NCBI GenBank assembly: GCA_015066175.1
Contig: SVOW01000009.1
Coordinates: 1-64,000 of the forward strand
Length of the DNA: 64,000 bases
Source: Oscillospiraceae bacterium
GTDB taxonomy: Bacteria > Bacillota > Clostridia > Oscillospirales > Acutalibacteraceae
Direction: 5' to 3'
The translations under genes were made by a program, and so were the position numbers. Positions 36,063-42,628 of the stretch are shown here, piece after piece. Position 1 is the stretch's first letter, and every line of letters begins with the position of its first letter. Under the pieces are notes generated by a model. It was not told where the DNA came from. It was given only the letters and a program-made list of their open reading frames with translations, and searched no databases.

Positions 36063-36182
36063 ACTCGCTCAAATATCCTCAAAACACCTCAAATAAGAAC
36101 AAATCATCATCTTTTGATAACTTTTTGCCCGCTTTGCAAATAAAGCTATAATAACCATACAATATTAAACACTATCAGATTG

Positions 36183-36213
36183 AAAAACAACTCTTTTTTT
36201 GAGTTGTTTTTTT
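36183..36213 (+). terminator. Terminator after int
   Basis: AACAACTC pairs with GAGTTGTT around seven Ts, followed by a T run. Confidence 0.8.
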
Positions 36214-36412
36214 ATTTTGTAAAAAAGCAGAGGAATAGTTATGTGCGAGGGTAGTGTTTCTGAACTGTTATAATATAGACACAGAAAACGAAACAGAAAG
36301 GAACGAACAAACCATGAAACAGTTCAGACAAACATTCACTTAGCACAACCAAGAGAGACAAAAAAACAAATAAAAAAGAAAACTAATTTAAAAAGAAAAG
36401 GAATTGATGATA
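36214..36412 (+). promoter_or_regulatory. Control region of the two-paralogue operon
   Basis: A TATAAT at 36269-36274 overlaps one arm of an 11-bp perfect inverted repeat: TCTGAACTGTT (36259-36269) and AACAGTTCAGA (36318-36328). The second arm lies inside a 9-codon frame, MKQFRQTFT (36314-36343), that has AGAAAGGAACG upstream and could be a leader peptide. No good -35 is seen, so an activator may be needed. Confidence 0.45.
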
Positions 36413-36853
36413 ATGAAAAATACACTTAAATTTAATAATGATAACACTGTTACAGTAACAAAGGCTTTTGCAAAGAACGCAAGAATTTATGGCACACCTG
36501 AATATAAACTTTGGCGTGAAGTGAAATCAGATAACCCTGATTTAGTAATGGTTACAAAATCAATTAAAAAGAATCCTGATAAGAAAACAAATAGAAACCT
36601 TACTTATGAAAACATGAGAATATTTATCAACGAACAGAAAGATGCAAAAGAGCTTATTATAGAATTTGAAAGACAAATCAGACTTTCAAAGGTTCAGACC
36701 TGTCCTTACTGTGCGGTTCTCGCTTGGTTCAAGAAAACTTTTGAGAATTATGATTCATACAAAGTATTTTTAAAGGAACTTAGAGAAAAAGGAAAAGATG
36801 AAACATCAGACACCACTAATGAAACACTCCCCGTTGTAGCAAAAGCGATTTAA
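36413..36853 (+). CDS. Element protein of unknown function, paralogue A
   Basis: 146 aa from the ATG at 36413, chosen because its spacing from AAAAGGAATTGAT equals that of the next gene. Soluble and basic. It shares with the next protein the series YGxPEYxxxxxxKxDxPD, LTYxNM and a C-terminal WFxxxFxNY region. It has a CPYC pair at about 98-101 that the partner lacks. No known domain is recognised. The two genes are 19 bp apart and have near-identical ribosome-site segments, which points to tandem duplication. Confidence 0.7.
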   Translation: MKNTLKFNNDNTVTVTKAFAKNARIYGTPEYKLWREVKSDNPDLVMVTKSIKKNPDKKTNRNLTYENMRIFINEQKDAKELIIEFERQIRLSKVQTCPYCAVLAWFKKTFENYDSYKVFLKELREKGKDETSDTTNETLPVVAKAI

Positions 36854-36872
36854 AAGAAAGGAATTGATAATT

Positions 36873-37343
36873 ATGAAAAAAAGAGTAAAAGTTTCAGTAA
36901 AAACAAAAGGCTATAAAATTGATTTTAAAACAGGAACACTTATTATGAATTATAAATTTGCGGGTGAAGCAGAAAAATACGGTTCGCCTGAATACAGAAT
37001 GATACAAGCAATAAAGAAAGACTTTCCTGATATTCAGATGTGCGTTCAGTCAGGCAGAGAACAAAAAACAGCACGATATAACAAAAGACTTACATATTCA
37101 AACATGGAAAAATATATTAGATGCTTTGATAAATCTGATATTCTTATTAAAAGATTTGAGAAAGTAAAAGAAATGTCAGTAGTGCTGAAAAGTCCCTATA
37201 AATTTGTCTGTGATTGGTTTAATGCTCAATTCCCTAACTATAAAGAAATCCCTGAGTTTGAGGGCAATTTGACAGTTGCAAAGATAGTTCCTCTGCCTGA
37301 TAAAGACAACTATCAGGTAAAAAAAGAAAAACAAGCAGGTTAA
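36873..37343 (+). CDS. Element protein of unknown function, paralogue B
   Basis: 156 aa from the ATG at 36873, behind GAAAGGAATTGATAATT. It is a diverged copy of paralogue A with the same blocks: YGSPEYRM, KKDFPDIQM, LTYSNMEKYI and WFNAQFPNY. The N-terminus is more basic and the tail is charged. Having both copies kept in one operon suggests that they have different partners or form a heteromer. The function is unknown. Confidence 0.7.
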   Translation: MKKRVKVSVKTKGYKIDFKTGTLIMNYKFAGEAEKYGSPEYRMIQAIKKDFPDIQMCVQSGREQKTARYNKRLTYSNMEKYIRCFDKSDILIKRFEKVKEMSVVLKSPYKFVCDWFNAQFPNYKEIPEFEGNLTVAKIVPLPDKDNYQVKKEKQAG

Positions 37344-37420
37344 AATTAAGTCAAATAATTAACAGACATTATATTATTATATTGTGTGTTAAGAGTATAA
37401 CTTAAAAAGGAATTGGAAAT

Positions 37421-38068
37421 ATGCTTGAAAAAAGAAAATATAAAATTGAAGAATTAAGAACGATTTTGAACACACGAGACCGTCAGGGCATTCAAAGAAA
37501 GCTTACTCGATATGGCTGTGAATTTGAAGTGTCAGGAAGAGGCGAAAGAACAGAATTTGATATTTTGAATGTTCCTGACGAGTTTAAAATGTTTTGTATA
37601 ACGGAATTGAATATACCCGCTCAATCTGATTTCAGAAAATTGAAAATGTTTTATTATGCGTTTTTTGAAGATGAGGACTTTATCAATTTGCCTGATGTTG
37701 AAAAAGAAAATTATATGTCTGATGAATATGAACATGTATCACGAACAACTATCAGAAGTTGGGTGGGATATTTGGATAAAGCAAATCTGATACACAAAGA
37801 TACAACAGATTTTACTTATTTTGCTGTGAATCATGATGAAAACGGCAAAAAGACAACAACAGAAATTTCAGCAGAAACATATAAACAAGGTTGGAGAGAA
37901 TATTGGAAACATAATATCCCTGATGAAAGTTCATATGCATTTAAAAAGGCTATGGAGATTTGGGGCGGGGCGGTTTGCCGAACGCCGAAAATTATAATGA
38001 ATGGTATTGAATGGGCGAAAACAGAACGCCTGAAAGAAATAATAGTAAATAGTATGCTCAAAGAATAG
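37421..38068 (+). CDS. Element protein with winged-helix-like segments
   Basis: 215 aa, ATG behind AAAAAGGAATTG. Residues 5-50 (KIEELRTILNTRDRQGIQRKL) look like a helix-turn-helix, and VSRTTIRSWVGYLDKANLI (about 107-125) looks like a recognition helix followed by a wing. A charged C-terminal region ends the protein. DNA binding is likely. In a small element it could be the replication or copy-control protein, or a regulator; no Rep motif is present. It is 77 bp after paralogue B and may share its transcript. Confidence 0.55.
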   Translation: MLEKRKYKIEELRTILNTRDRQGIQRKLTRYGCEFEVSGRGERTEFDILNVPDEFKMFCITELNIPAQSDFRKLKMFYYAFFEDEDFINLPDVEKENYMSDEYEHVSRTTIRSWVGYLDKANLIHKDTTDFTYFAVNHDENGKKTTTEISAETYKQGWREYWKHNIPDESSYAFKKAMEIWGGAVCRTPKIIMNGIEWAKTERLKEIIVNSMLKE

Positions 38069-38161
38069 TATTCCATTTTTTGGAATACTGTTCTTTTTTA
38101 TGTAATCGTATTTAACAAATTTTCAATATATAATGAGAGACAAACGAAAGGAGTAATATTT

Positions 38162-38374
38162 ATGATAAATCGAGACCCGCTTCCTGATTATCACAAAGGA
38201 ATGCATCTGCAAGGCTTCTCACCCTATCAGATACTTGAAGCGAGCAGAAGAACCAACAGGAAGAAGATGAAAGAAAAATCCATTCTTGAAAAAGAGATTT
38301 TCAGATTTGTTAATAGCATGATGACTATTGCAGTCAATGAAGCTATGAAAGACATTTTTGAAGATTGGAAATAA
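38162..38374 (+). CDS. Small element protein of unknown function (70 aa)
   Basis: 70 aa with a good site (AAAGGAGTAATATTT) before the ATG and a terminator just after the stop. The first half is Pro/Gly-containing (DPLPDYHKGMHLQGFSPYQI), the middle basic (RRTNRKKMKEKS) and the end helical and acidic. A TATAAT-like box lies at about 38130. No family is recognised. Confidence 0.6.
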   Translation: MINRDPLPDYHKGMHLQGFSPYQILEASRRTNRKKMKEKSILEKEIFRFVNSMMTIAVNEAMKDIFEDWK

Positions 38375-38377
38375 GCT

Positions 38378-38420
38378 AACGGCAAACCAAGAGAGATGTT
38401 CTCAGGGTTTGCCGTTTTTT
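38378..38420 (+). terminator. Terminator of the 70-aa gene
   Basis: AACGGCAAACC (38378-38388) pairs with GGTTTGCCGTT (38406-38416), followed by T6. Confidence 0.88.
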
Positions 38421-38697
38421 TCGTTTATATTCCTGTTGGTTCGTCTGACGGTAAAAATATTTTTTCATCATTCACGGTCACAAATCCGTTTTTGAACAAA
38501 AAATCAGTTTGGAATAATTGCGAGCCACGCAAAAGCACTTATGACAGTAAAATATTTTTTCTTCCTGAAACCATACCCCCGCCTGTTCATGAAAAGGTGT
38601 TTCCAATTACTTGAACAAAAACAAGGTGATTTTCTGCGTTTTCCCGCTTCAGAACGGTCAGCATCAACTGTTCATGAAAACAGATGATTTTTTGCAC
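38421..38697. other. Non-coding repeat-bearing region, candidate origin (oriT/oriV) of the element
   Basis: About 280 bp without a gene. Three short motifs each occur twice: TGACrGTAAAA followed by TATTTTTTC (38446-38466, 38542-38561), TTGAACAAAAA (38492-38502, 38611-38621) and CTGTTCATGAAAA (38583-38595, 38668-38680). It sits between converging genes. Paired motifs in a gene-free stretch fit an origin or a protein-binding site. No relaxase is present to confirm oriT. Confidence 0.35.
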
Positions 38698-38700
38698 ACC

Positions 38701-38913
38701 TTATTCAGGGTCTTTTACATACTCAACCAAATCGCCCACCTGACAGTCCAAAAGTGAGCAGAGAGTATCAATGGTTTTCCATGATACTAATTCACCGTGC
38801 CTGATTTGCTGAAGATATGACTGACCGATGAGTTTTTCTTCACGGATTTTTGTTGAAGAATAACCTTTGTTTTTCAGCTCAGCCATTATGTCTATTTTAT
38901 ACTGTAATGCCAT
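38701..38913 (-). CDS. XRE/Cro-type repressor of the element
   Basis: 70 aa from the ATG at 38913, behind GGAGAGGTGG. It is a single helix-turn-helix domain (YSSTKIREEKLIGQSYLQQI) with the typical SWKTIDTLCSLLDCQVGDLV end of the Cro/C1 family. It is divergent from the 91-aa gene, and three similar palindromes lie between them. This is the classical layout for an autoregulated immunity-type repressor controlling element genes. Confidence 0.85.
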   Translation of the reverse strand: MALQYKIDIMAELKNKGYSSTKIREEKLIGQSYLQQIRHGELVSWKTIDTLCSLLDCQVGDLVEYVKDPE

Positions 38914-38941
38914 TTTAAACACCACCTCTCCTATTGTAATT

Positions 38942-38970
38942 ATTCTATCACACTATTGCACTAAAAACAA
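38942..38970 (-). promoter_or_regulatory. Promoter of the XRE repressor gene
   Basis: On the minus strand TTGTTT, 17 bp, TAGAAT. Operator 1 covers its -35 box and much of the spacer. Confidence 0.55.
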
Positions 38971-39041
38971 GTGCTAATTTTGCACAAATAAAACACTAAA
39001 AGTTAGTGCATTATGTCAATAGACAACACTAACATTTAGTG
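38958..39041. promoter_or_regulatory. Three operator palindromes for the XRE repressor
   Basis: GCACT-N7-AGTGC at 38958-38974, CACTAA-AAG-TTAGTG at 38994-39008 and CACTAA-CAT-TTAGTG at 39027-39041. Their centres are 35 and 33 bp apart, about three helical turns each. Operators 2 and 3 have identical 6-bp arms. Confidence 0.75.
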
Positions 39042-39048
39042 CTATAAT
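39020..39048 (+). promoter_or_regulatory. Rightward element promoter overlapped by operator 3
   Basis: TAGACA, 17 bp, TATAAT. Operator 3 fills the spacer, so a bound repressor would block polymerase. Confidence 0.7.
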
Positions 39049-39097
39049 ATATACAGTTGATAAACAACCAAACACAAAAACAAAGGAGATAATTACT

Positions 39098-39373
39098 ATG
39101 TCATCAATCGAAATTACATCAAAAATCGAAGCACTCAGAAGCCTTGAAACACTCATTGAAGAAGCAAAGGCAGAAGCAGAAACACTCCGAGACGAAATCA
39201 AAGCTGAAATGCTCAGCAGAGATACTGAAGAAATGGAAGCGGGACAGTATATAGTTCGTTGGACTTCAGTTCTCTCAAACAGATTTGATACAACAGCATT
39301 CAAGAAACTGCACGGCGATATGTATAAAGAATTTACAAAGAAAGTCAGCAGTCGCCGTTTCACAATCTGCTAA
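39098..39373 (+). CDS. Small conserved-type mobile-element protein (91 aa)
   Basis: 91 aa, ATG behind CAAAGGAGATAATTACT. An N-terminal helix rich in Glu/Ala (about 1-45, coiled-coil-like) is followed by a small beta region, AGQYIVRWTSVLSNRFD, and a tail KKVSSRRFTIC. Proteins of this plan are frequent in Firmicutes phages and integrative elements, but I know of no assigned function. It is the first gene of the repressor-controlled rightward operon. Confidence 0.7.
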   Translation: MSSIEITSKIEALRSLETLIEEAKAEAETLRDEIKAEMLSRDTEEMEAGQYIVRWTSVLSNRFDTTAFKKLHGDMYKEFTKKVSSRRFTIC

Positions 39374-39423
39374 AAAACACCAACTGCTCCACGCAACAGT
39401 GGGGCAGCAAAAAGGAGAATATC

Positions 39424-39690
39424 ATGTCACACTTTATTGAACAGTTTTATTACGGAAACATTGAACCACAGGAAATTGCAACAGAGCTGAAATCAGACCT
39501 CAGGAAGAAGCTGAACGCACTATCACAAACGGAAGAACAGCTTACCACAAAACTAACTGATGCAGAAAAGGAACTGTTTGAAACATATATAAACCAATCA
39601 GGAGAATTTCTTTGCGTAGGTAATGCAAACAGTTTTATTGCGGGGTTCAGACTCGGTGCTAAATTCACATACGATACATTTGTTAATTAA
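39424..39690 (+). CDS. Small element protein resembling DUF6809
   Basis: 88 aa, ATG behind AAAAGGAGAATATC. The start FIEQFYYGNIEPQE and the end NANSFIAGFRLGAKF match a small family I recall as DUF6809, common in clostridial mobile elements. It is largely helical and soluble. The function is unknown. It lies 50 bp after the 91-aa gene and 14 bp before the recombinase, so it is in the same operon. Confidence 0.7.
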   Translation: MSHFIEQFYYGNIEPQEIATELKSDLRKKLNALSQTEEQLTTKLTDAEKELFETYINQSGEFLCVGNANSFIAGFRLGAKFTYDTFVN

Positions 39691-39704
39691 AAGGAAGTGG
39701 AACT

Positions 39705-40292
39705 ATGAACTACGGATACGCGAGATGCTCAACCAACGAGAGCAAACAAGACATTGACCGCCAAATCAGAGAACTGAAGAAAGCGGGTGCAACAGAAATC
39801 TTTCTTGAATACGAACATGGCGACAGTGCAATCAAGCAGGAACTTTCTTCACTCTTGGAACATGCTCAGGCGGGAGACACTGTTTATACCCTTGAAGTTT
39901 CAAGACTTGCACGAAGCACAAAGCAACTCTGCGAGATTATTGAAACGGTCAGAGAAAAGAAGCTCAGGCTTGTTATTGTGGGCAGTATTACGGTTGATTG
40001 TTCTAACGGTCAGATTGACCCCATGACAAACGCTTTCATTCAGATGTCAGGTGTTTTTGCGGAACTTGAACTTCGCATTATCAGAGAGCGGGTGCGGTCA
40101 GGAATGGCGAATGCAAAAGCTAAGGGGGCAAAAATAGGTCGCCCGCAGACAACAACAGAGCAAATCCCGCAGATATTCTTCAGACATTATCCCGCTTTTA
40201 AATCAGGCAGTCTGAACCTGTCAGAGTTCGCAAGAGTTTGCGGTCTGAGTAGAAACACGGTTTATAAGTATGTAAATCTTTTGGAAAGTTGA
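39705..40292 (+). CDS. Serine recombinase (resolvase/invertase family)
   Basis: 195 aa, ATG behind AAAGGAAGTGG. The catalytic domain carries nucleophile S9 in YARCSTNES, the LEVSRLARSTKQL motif with conserved Arg and a long helix E around AELELRIIRERVRSGM. A C-terminal helix-turn-helix (LSEFARVCGLSRNTVYKYV) binds the site. It could resolve element multimers or invert a segment. No paired inverted sites were found, so resolution is the safer inference. It ends the repressor-controlled operon. Confidence 0.9.
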   Translation: MNYGYARCSTNESKQDIDRQIRELKKAGATEIFLEYEHGDSAIKQELSSLLEHAQAGDTVYTLEVSRLARSTKQLCEIIETVREKKLRLVIVGSITVDCSNGQIDPMTNAFIQMSGVFAELELRIIRERVRSGMANAKAKGAKIGRPQTTTEQIPQIFFRHYPAFKSGSLNLSEFARVCGLSRNTVYKYVNLLES

Positions 40293-40371
40293 TATAAATT
40301 TTAAGTCAGACATTTAACATGTAATCTATAAAAATATATCTGTTAAAAGTCTGACTTGAATTTTTTTAGTT
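40293..40371. terminator. Likely terminator after the serine recombinase
   Basis: AAGTCAGACATTTAACA (from 40302) and TGTTAAAAGTCTGACTT (ending 40358) form a long imperfect inverted repeat, followed by a T-rich stretch (40361-40375). It may serve both converging genes. Confidence 0.6.
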
Positions 40372-40866
40372 TTATTGTCCGATAAACTGCGACACGCTTT
40401 TAAAGTTATTATAACAATTTTGGCACATACCGCTTTCGGCTATTTTTCGTGTATTTGAAGTGTCTGAAAACTCTCTGTCACATGATTTGCAAATGCGAAC
40501 ATTTTCGGAAGAGCCTGCATTTGCCCCATCACCAAGTTCTATACCCGTCACAAGACCTGCTAACAAAAGTGACAAAAGAAAGGCACATATAAGCACTTTG
40601 GCGGCAGTCTTACCACCGTTTCCGCTTTTTTGTGCTTGTTTTTCCTGCATTTCTTCTACTGTTTCATTAGACATTATTACTTTTAATAACGAAAAAGCTA
40701 TTGCAAGAAAAACTATTAAAAGAAAGGACCCACAAAAAACAAGAATGAATGAGTCTGTTTTTGCACCGCCTACTATACAAGAAACACAAAAAGCCAAAAT
40801 AACGATAAATATTAATATTTCTTTACGTATCGCTTTTAGTCTTGTAAATAAGTTATTTTTTTCCAT
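40372..40866 (-). CDS. Membrane protein with C-terminal zinc ribbon
   Basis: 164 aa from the ATG at 40866, behind GGAGGTGAAAAA. There are three hydrophobic helices (about 20-38, 43-63, 91-110) and a C-terminal CKSCDREF...CQNC zinc-ribbon-like segment, so one pair of Cys knuckles faces one side of the membrane. It matches no family I recognise. It is transcribed away from the WYL regulator gene, across a 314-bp region that includes a possible attenuator. It is probably a cargo or regulatory target of the WYL protein. Confidence 0.65.
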   Translation of the reverse strand: MEKNNLFTRLKAIRKEILIFIVILAFCVSCIVGGAKTDSFILVFCGSFLLIVFLAIAFSLLKVIMSNETVEEMQEKQAQKSGNGGKTAAKVLICAFLLSLLLAGLVTGIELGDGANAGSSENVRICKSCDREFSDTSNTRKIAESGMCQNCYNNFKSVSQFIGQ

Positions 40867-41180
40867 TTTTTCACCTCCCAAAAAACCAAAAAAGTGTGTG
40901 CAACCGAAGTTACACACACCGAAAAATGCAGAACTTCGATTTGCTACCACACAAAATTCATCGTCATTTACACAGAAATGCGAATATAGAAGTCTGCACT
41001 TTTACCAAAAGACAAAAATGCCACTCCTGCATAAATAACTATATTGAATTTTGTGTGGTGCATTTATTATAACAATATAAACCTATATTTTCAAGTGTTT
41101 TCGCAAAAAGCAGACTCACAACTTCACTCTTTTGGTATTCTGTGTTATAATCATTCCAACAGATACAAGAGGGTGATGTT
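40867..41180. other. Divergent intergenic region with a 15-bp inverted repeat
   Basis: 314 bp without a gene. ACCACACAAAATTCA (40946-40960) and TGAATTTTGTGTGGT (41045-41059) are perfect inverted copies, 84 bp apart. A likely WYL promoter has TATAAT near 41147 with TTCACT 17 bp upstream. The repeats could be operators for the WYL regulator or arms of a long hairpin. Confidence 0.5.
40884..40942 (-). promoter_or_regulatory. Candidate transcription attenuator in the leader of the membrane protein gene
   Basis: On the minus strand an 11-bp stem closed by a C(UUCG)G tetraloop (40894-40919) is followed by TTTTTT, 20-odd bases before the ribosome site. CGAAGTT (40932-40938) can instead pair with AACTTCG (40905-40911) in the loop and stem, giving mutually exclusive folds. 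Confidence 0.55.
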
Positions 41181-42269
41181 ATGGCAATTGAAAACAATGA
41201 CAAGGGCGGTCGCAGTGAGAACCAAAAGTTTAAGTCCATGCTTGTTGCTCAGGTTCTCTTGAAACGCACTGATGAAAACCATGCAATAAAAACATCAGAA
41301 ATAATCAGTTTTCTTGAAGCATACGGAATTTCAGCAGAAGCTCATTCAATTAATCGTGATATAAGATTGCTCAATACAATTTTCGAGATAGACACCGATC
41401 CCAATATTGATGTCGAAGAGAGGGAACGCCTGAATTATTACATAGAATACGATAAGAGCCAACACGGATATAAGGTTGCAAATAGACCTTATGATTTCAA
41501 TGAATTGAAGCTGTTGGCAGAATGCATTCACTCTGCTAAGTTTATATCGGAAAGACAATCAAAAAATCTACTTGAAACAGTTTATAGCCTTTGCAGTGAA
41601 GCACAGGAAAATGAAATAAAAAAGAAAGTTTATCTTGTAGGCAGAGGAAAAGGAAAAACACAGAACGAAAAAACACTGAAGTCTATAAAAGTAATAAATG
41701 ATGCAATTAAGAGTGACTGTCAGATAGAGTTTCAATATCAACAATATGTTATTGAAAACGGACTTACTCAGGTGTTAAAACGGAAAGGTGCGAAATACAG
41801 ATATAGTCCGTATGCACTGCTAATAAATGACGGCAATTATTATATGATTGCATCTGACCAACGAGGAAAAAATCTTTATCATTTTCGTATTGACCGAATG
41901 AAGTCAGTTAAGATATTTAACGAAAAACGCATCGGCAAAGAATTATATAAAAACTTTGATATTGAGAATTACACACGCAGAGTTTTTTCAATGTATGGCG
42001 GTGAAAAAACAACTATTAAATTACAATTTGATAATAAGTTGCTCGATACAGTAATCGAAAGATTTGGAACTGATTCTGATGTGTTTTATGCCCCTGTTGA
42101 TAAGAAAACTTTTGCAGTAAGAACAAAGGTTGAAGTCAGCAGTCAATTCTACTCTTGGTTATGCGGTTTTGGCGTTAAAGTAAAAATAATAAGTCCGCAA
42201 GAAGTTATTGACGGATATACAGAACATCTCAAAGCAATAACAGAAAGTTATAAAGTTGATGAAAGTTGA
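41181..42269 (+). CDS. WYL-domain transcriptional regulator
   Basis: 362 aa, ATG behind AAGAGGGTGATGTT. An N-terminal winged helix (about 15-85) is followed by a WYL domain at about 165-250 (CQIEFQYQQYV, YRYSPYALLINDGNYYMIAS, FRIDRMKSV) and a WCX-like C-terminal part. WYL proteins sense ligands, possibly nucleic acids or nucleotides, and often control phage-defence or DNA-damage genes. Here it is the last gene of the element and faces away from the membrane/zinc-ribbon gene, its most likely target. Confidence 0.88.
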   Translation: MAIENNDKGGRSENQKFKSMLVAQVLLKRTDENHAIKTSEIISFLEAYGISAEAHSINRDIRLLNTIFEIDTDPNIDVEERERLNYYIEYDKSQHGYKVANRPYDFNELKLLAECIHSAKFISERQSKNLLETVYSLCSEAQENEIKKKVYLVGRGKGKTQNEKTLKSIKVINDAIKSDCQIEFQYQQYVIENGLTQVLKRKGAKYRYSPYALLINDGNYYMIASDQRGKNLYHFRIDRMKSVKIFNEKRIGKELYKNFDIENYTRRVFSMYGGEKTTIKLQFDNKLLDTVIERFGTDSDVFYAPVDKKTFAVRTKVEVSSQFYSWLCGFGVKVKIISPQEVIDGYTEHLKAITESYKVDES

Positions 42270-42547
42270 TACTTTGGAATGCTTTGTTCTTTTTAGATGC
42301 AATCTGATTTAAAAGGAAATTATTTGTTCGTGATTGGTGTCTTTTGATGAGTTCAGTCCCGCTTTTTGGACTGTGAAAATTGACATGTTTAGTCTCTTGG
42401 TGTTATAATAAGGATAATCGAAATTCAAGAGAACATGCGTATATAAATTCACTGTAATTTAAAAAGCGTGAAATAGCGAACCCCCTGATGTTTGGGGGCT
42501 TTCAGGCGAAGTGCGTCAGCACTGAGCCAGCGTGGGAGAAGCGGGGC
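42270..42547 (+). promoter_or_regulatory. Right-end region of the element with outward promoter and hairpins
   Basis: A strong promoter TTGACA (42380-42385), 18 bp, TATAAT (42404-42409) points out of the element. Downstream are a CCCCC/GGGGG hairpin (42481-42498) and a second stem with GTGC/GCAC inside AGGC/GCC (about 42503-42528). No open frame with a ribosome site follows. In the excised circle this promoter would face int. Confidence 0.6.
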
Positions 42548-42594
42548 GAATGGCATTCAAGAGGTCAAGAGTTCGATCCTCTCCGTCTCCACCA
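42548..42594 (+). repeat. attR core: 47-bp copy of the tRNA-Ala 3' end
   Basis: It is identical to 34972-35018, while the flanking bases differ on both sides. It lacks the acceptor 5' strand and D arm, so it is not a functional tRNA. Confidence 0.95.
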
Positions 42595-42597
42595 TGG

Positions 42598-42628
42598 AAT
42601 CCGTAATCGTTATGATTGCGGATTTTTT
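42598..42628 (+). terminator. Original terminator of tRNA-Ala, displaced by the insertion
   Basis: AATCCGTAATC pairs with GATTGCGGATT around GTTAT, followed by Ts, three bases after the attR CCA. Restoring attB would place it directly after the tRNA. Confidence 0.75.

Larger units (their letters stand above)
35019..42594 (+). mobile_element. 7.6-kb integrative element inserted at tRNA-Ala(GGC)
   Basis: It is bounded by 47-bp direct repeats, with a tyrosine integrase next to the intact tRNA. The contents are integrase, two related unknown proteins, a winged-helix-like protein, a 70-aa protein, an XRE repressor with a divergent operator region, 91- and 88-aa proteins, a serine recombinase, a membrane/zinc-ribbon protein and a WYL regulator. 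I see no relaxase, coupling protein, transposase or phage structural gene. It is therefore best described as a small integrative, possibly mobilisable, element. Confidence 0.92.
42416..42628 (+). ncRNA. Possible structured transcript across attR
   Basis: A transcript from the outward promoter would be about 210 nt. It would contain two hairpins and the anticodon-to-CCA part of tRNA-Ala, including a complete T arm, and end at the terminator 42598-42628. It may be only a by-product of the element end. No known RNA family is recognised. Confidence 0.25.

Noticed and set aside
38396-38614. 72-codon plus-strand frame after the 70-aa gene
   Set aside because: It starts within a terminator hairpin and runs through the repeat region with no ribosome site.
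39705-40292. Invertible promoter or gene switch for the serine recombinase
   Set aside because: I found no pair of inverted sites with a core dinucleotide flanking a promoter; the nearby inverted repeats look like a terminator.
40460-41038. 192-codon plus-strand frame
   Set aside because: It is antisense to the membrane/zinc-ribbon gene and its leader; that gene has the ribosome site and sensible membrane helices.
35019-42594. Prophage
   Set aside because: There are an integrase and a repressor switch, but no terminase, capsid, tail, holin or lysin gene.
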